Source: Chryseobacterium formosum (lineage in GTDB: Bacteria; Bacteroidota; Bacteroidia; Flavobacteriales; Weeksellaceae). From it: 64,000 nt of DNA. The position numbers and the translations under genes are program-made. The notes beneath the pieces were generated by a model. It did no database searches. It was not told where the DNA came from and saw only the letters and a program-made list of their open reading frames with translations. Of this stretch, positions 62,451 to 64,000 are shown piece after piece (position 1 is the first letter of the stretch; every line of letters starts with the position of its first letter). Location: positions 1-64,000 of the forward strand of contig NZ_JAOVZW010000023.1 in assembly GCF_026460885.1 (NCBI RefSeq). The letters run 5' to 3'.

Positions 62451-62993
62451 TTAGTTACCTACTTTCTTGTCGTAGATAGCTTTTTCATAAGGCTTAAGGT
62501 CGGTTACACCGTATCTCTCACTTTTTGTAATTGCCATCTCATCAAGAATATCTACAAAGTTTTTATATACCGCATCGTCAGTAGGCTTAATAATCACTGT
62601 AAACAGATCTTTCTTTTTAGCTCTTGCTTTTGCTTGCTTAATAACTTCTCTAATACCTGCTCTATCTGAAGAAGTTTCGTTCAACGTCTGATCATTAAGA
62701 CCCGCAGGATCTTGCTGATGCCAAAATATCTTATTATCTTTTCCTAATAACAGGGTTATTGAATTAGATAAATCAATTTCGTTTGGTGGTGGTTGTGGTT
62801 TTGTAGGATCCGGTTTTGCAGGCAATCCCAAATCCATCACATTCGGTTTACTAAAAGTTGATGTAAACATAAAGAACATCAATAGTAAGAAATTAAGGTC
62901 AACCATAGGAGTCATATCGACTCTGGGGTTGTTTTTCTTGGATCGAACCTTGCCGCCTTTGGCACTCTTATCCTGTACTTGTACTTCTGCCAT
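62451..62993 (-). CDS. exbD: Biopolymer transporter ExbD (second copy)
   Basis: 180 residues. N-terminal basic segment, membrane helix with the essential Asp (RVDMTPMVDLNFLLLMFFMFTSTFS), periplasmic domain (AGIREVIKQAKARAKKKDLFTVIIKPTDDAVYKNFVDILDEMAI). Proton-driven motor component with ExbB. Nine nt after the first exbD, which differs clearly in sequence. Confidence 0.92.
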   Translation of the reverse strand: MAEVQVQDKSAKGGKVRSKKNNPRVDMTPMVDLNFLLLMFFMFTSTFSKPNVMDLGLPAKPDPTKPQPPPNEIDLSNSITLLLGKDNKIFWHQQDPAGLNDQTLNETSSDRAGIREVIKQAKARAKKKDLFTVIIKPTDDAVYKNFVDILDEMAITKSERYGVTDLKPYEKAIYDKKVGN

Positions 62994-63002
62994 TTCTTCT
63001 TA

Positions 63003-63611
63003 TTATTCGTTAGGTTTACCTTCTTGTGACGTAATCAACCAAAATTTAAGAAAATTAATATCTCTTAAACCCTCAAATAAACTTTTCACTTTAGGATATT
63101 CTGTTGTAACATCACCCTTGATTGCCAATTTGTAATCAGGTTTAACGCTTAAACTTTGTTCTACCCAGTCTATTAATTGTTTATTTGTACTATCCATCGG
63201 AATCCCAGTAGGACTCTTATAACTTTTTTGCTCATCTTCTGGCAAATCCAAATAGCTTTTCAATTGGCTCATAGGAACACCAATAGATTGTACTTTTTGG
63301 AAAGATGCTTTTTGATTATTGTCAAAAGTAACATTGTACTTTTTACCCATTTTTTCTAAAAGCTCTAATCTCTCTGTTGCATTTTCTACTGGCTGGAAAT
63401 AAAATTTTCCGTCCGGAGTAGCATTAATAGTCATTAAACTTGCATCAGGAAGTAACTTCTCTGAGATTGAAGATGGCGGTTTGATCTGCTCCACGTCAGG
63501 TTTTTTGAACTGAGTGGTCATAATAAAGAACGTAAGTAGTAGGAACGTAACGTCGCACATTGCGGTCATATCCGTAACTACACCATGTCTTTTTGGTTTT
63601 ATTCTCGCCAT
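63003..63611 (-). CDS. exbD: Biopolymer transporter ExbD (first copy)
   Basis: 202 residues. Membrane helix with the essential Asp (VTDMTAMCDVTFLLLTFFIMTTQFK), then a periplasmic domain longer than usual with a central insertion (residues ~90-150) and the conserved VKSLFEGLRDINFLKFWLIT near the end. Divergent from the next exbD, suggesting a hetero-oligomer. Confidence 0.92.
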   Translation of the reverse strand: MARIKPKRHGVVTDMTAMCDVTFLLLTFFIMTTQFKKPDVEQIKPPSSISEKLLPDASLMTINATPDGKFYFQPVENATERLELLEKMGKKYNVTFDNNQKASFQKVQSIGVPMSQLKSYLDLPEDEQKSYKSPTGIPMDSTNKQLIDWVEQSLSVKPDYKLAIKGDVTTEYPKVKSLFEGLRDINFLKFWLITSQEGKPNE

Positions 63612-63671
63612 TATTAATTATCTAATTATTAAAACTTCTTTTTTTGTGTAAAAACACAGGTTCACTATTTC

Positions 63672-64000
63672 TTAGTGAAATTCTGCAAAAGACTGCTGAA
63701 TGCTCATAGCGATCTCATCGATCTTATAAGTCAATCCGTCAATTTTAGAAGTAAAGAAGTTGTAAAGGATAATTGCTACTGCAGAAGTACCAATACCTAA
63801 TGCCGTGTTGATCAAGGCTTCAGAAATACCGATTGATAACGCAGCTGCATCCGGAGTACCACCTCCAGCTCCTAAAGCGAAGAATGCTCTAATCATACCG
63901 ATTACCGTTCCCAATAGTGCTACTAATGTTGCAACAGTACCTAAAGTAGAAAGAATCATCATGTTTTTCTCTAACATTGGCATCTCAAGAGTTGTAGCCT
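63672..64000 (-). CDS. exbB: MotA/TolQ/ExbB proton channel, C-terminal part, truncated by window edge
   Basis: About 109 residues of the C-terminus are present; the frame runs off the right edge without a start. The conserved block ILSTLGTVATLVALLGTVIGMIRAF and the last helix ALGIGTSAVAIILYNFF are visible. Channel of the Ton motor; followed by two exbD genes and tonB. An internal ATG at 63983 is not the real start. Confidence 0.9.
   Translation of the reverse strand, partial: ATTLEMPMLEKNMMILSTLGTVATLVALLGTVIGMIRAFFALGAGGGTPDAAALSIGISEALINTALGIGTSAVAIILYNFFTSKIDGLTYKIDEIAMSIQQSFAEFH

Overview
The window is a chromosomal segment of a Bacteroidota bacterium, most likely a Chryseobacterium-type flavobacterium. 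The evidence is low GC, type IX secretion sorting domains, long NusB, bacillithiol (BshB1), families largely confined to Bacteroidota (DUF2480, DUF3276, DUF6048/DUF6452, IPExxxVDY), and repeated promoters of the Bacteroidota form TTTG - about 20 nt - TAnnTTTG. Shine-Dalgarno sequences are mostly absent, as expected in this phylum. Almost everything is core chromosome. I see no prophage, insertion sequence, integron or CRISPR array.

Layout. 1-1660: the 5' part of a tRNA-Thr, then raiA, xerC and rpsU, all on the minus strand; this order usually leads into tRNA/tuf/secE/nusG. 2033-5860: a large type B T9SS protein with internal repeats. 5975-6550: a short structured intergenic element, then tmRNA. 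6822-10999: acpP-fabF-rnc-IPExxxVDY-pyk operon. 11061-15831 (minus): an aldehyde dehydrogenase, hutG, a DUF695 protein and hutI (histidine degradation). 15998-18588: ruvB, an MBL-fold hydrolase, coaE. 18744-25559 (minus): a 1.49-kilo-residue GEVED/fibronectin III T9SS protein and an M43 T9SS protease. 25705-31216: a small lipoprotein, then rlmD, a met-zincin, DUF6452 and DUF6048. 31384-39670 (minus): a cysteine-less thioredoxin-fold lipoprotein, sdhCAB, a ComEC-like protein and lpxB. 39779-47787 (plus): DUF2480, DUF937, a DUF2975/HTH pair, an S41 protease, an ankyrin protein, aspS and a secreted YD-repeat-like protein. 48751-52075: Ku and DNA ligase D (non-homologous end joining), with ligD split by a -1 frame change at poly-A tracts. 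52639-55400 (minus): an SDR, yajC, DUF1573 and nusB. 55491-57587: an ABC exporter and DUF3276. 57730-64000 (minus): tRNA-His, bshB1, then exbB-exbD-exbD-tonB-small membrane protein-PstS-like lipoprotein-TPR protein.

The most notable points are these. (i) ligD is interrupted at two A-tracts that both carry correctly phased -1 slippery heptamers. (ii) Short tandem repeats of 6, 7 or 9 nt recur directly next to genes, including five 7-nt units in the aspS leader. (iii) A structured interspersed-type element lies before tmRNA, and a GC-rich hairpin with a G8 run lies after yajC. (iv) A Ton-system cluster encodes two ExbD proteins and a PstS-like lipoprotein with no ABC partners. Statements about conserved gene order or about repeats in other genomes come from memory of related genomes and were not checked.
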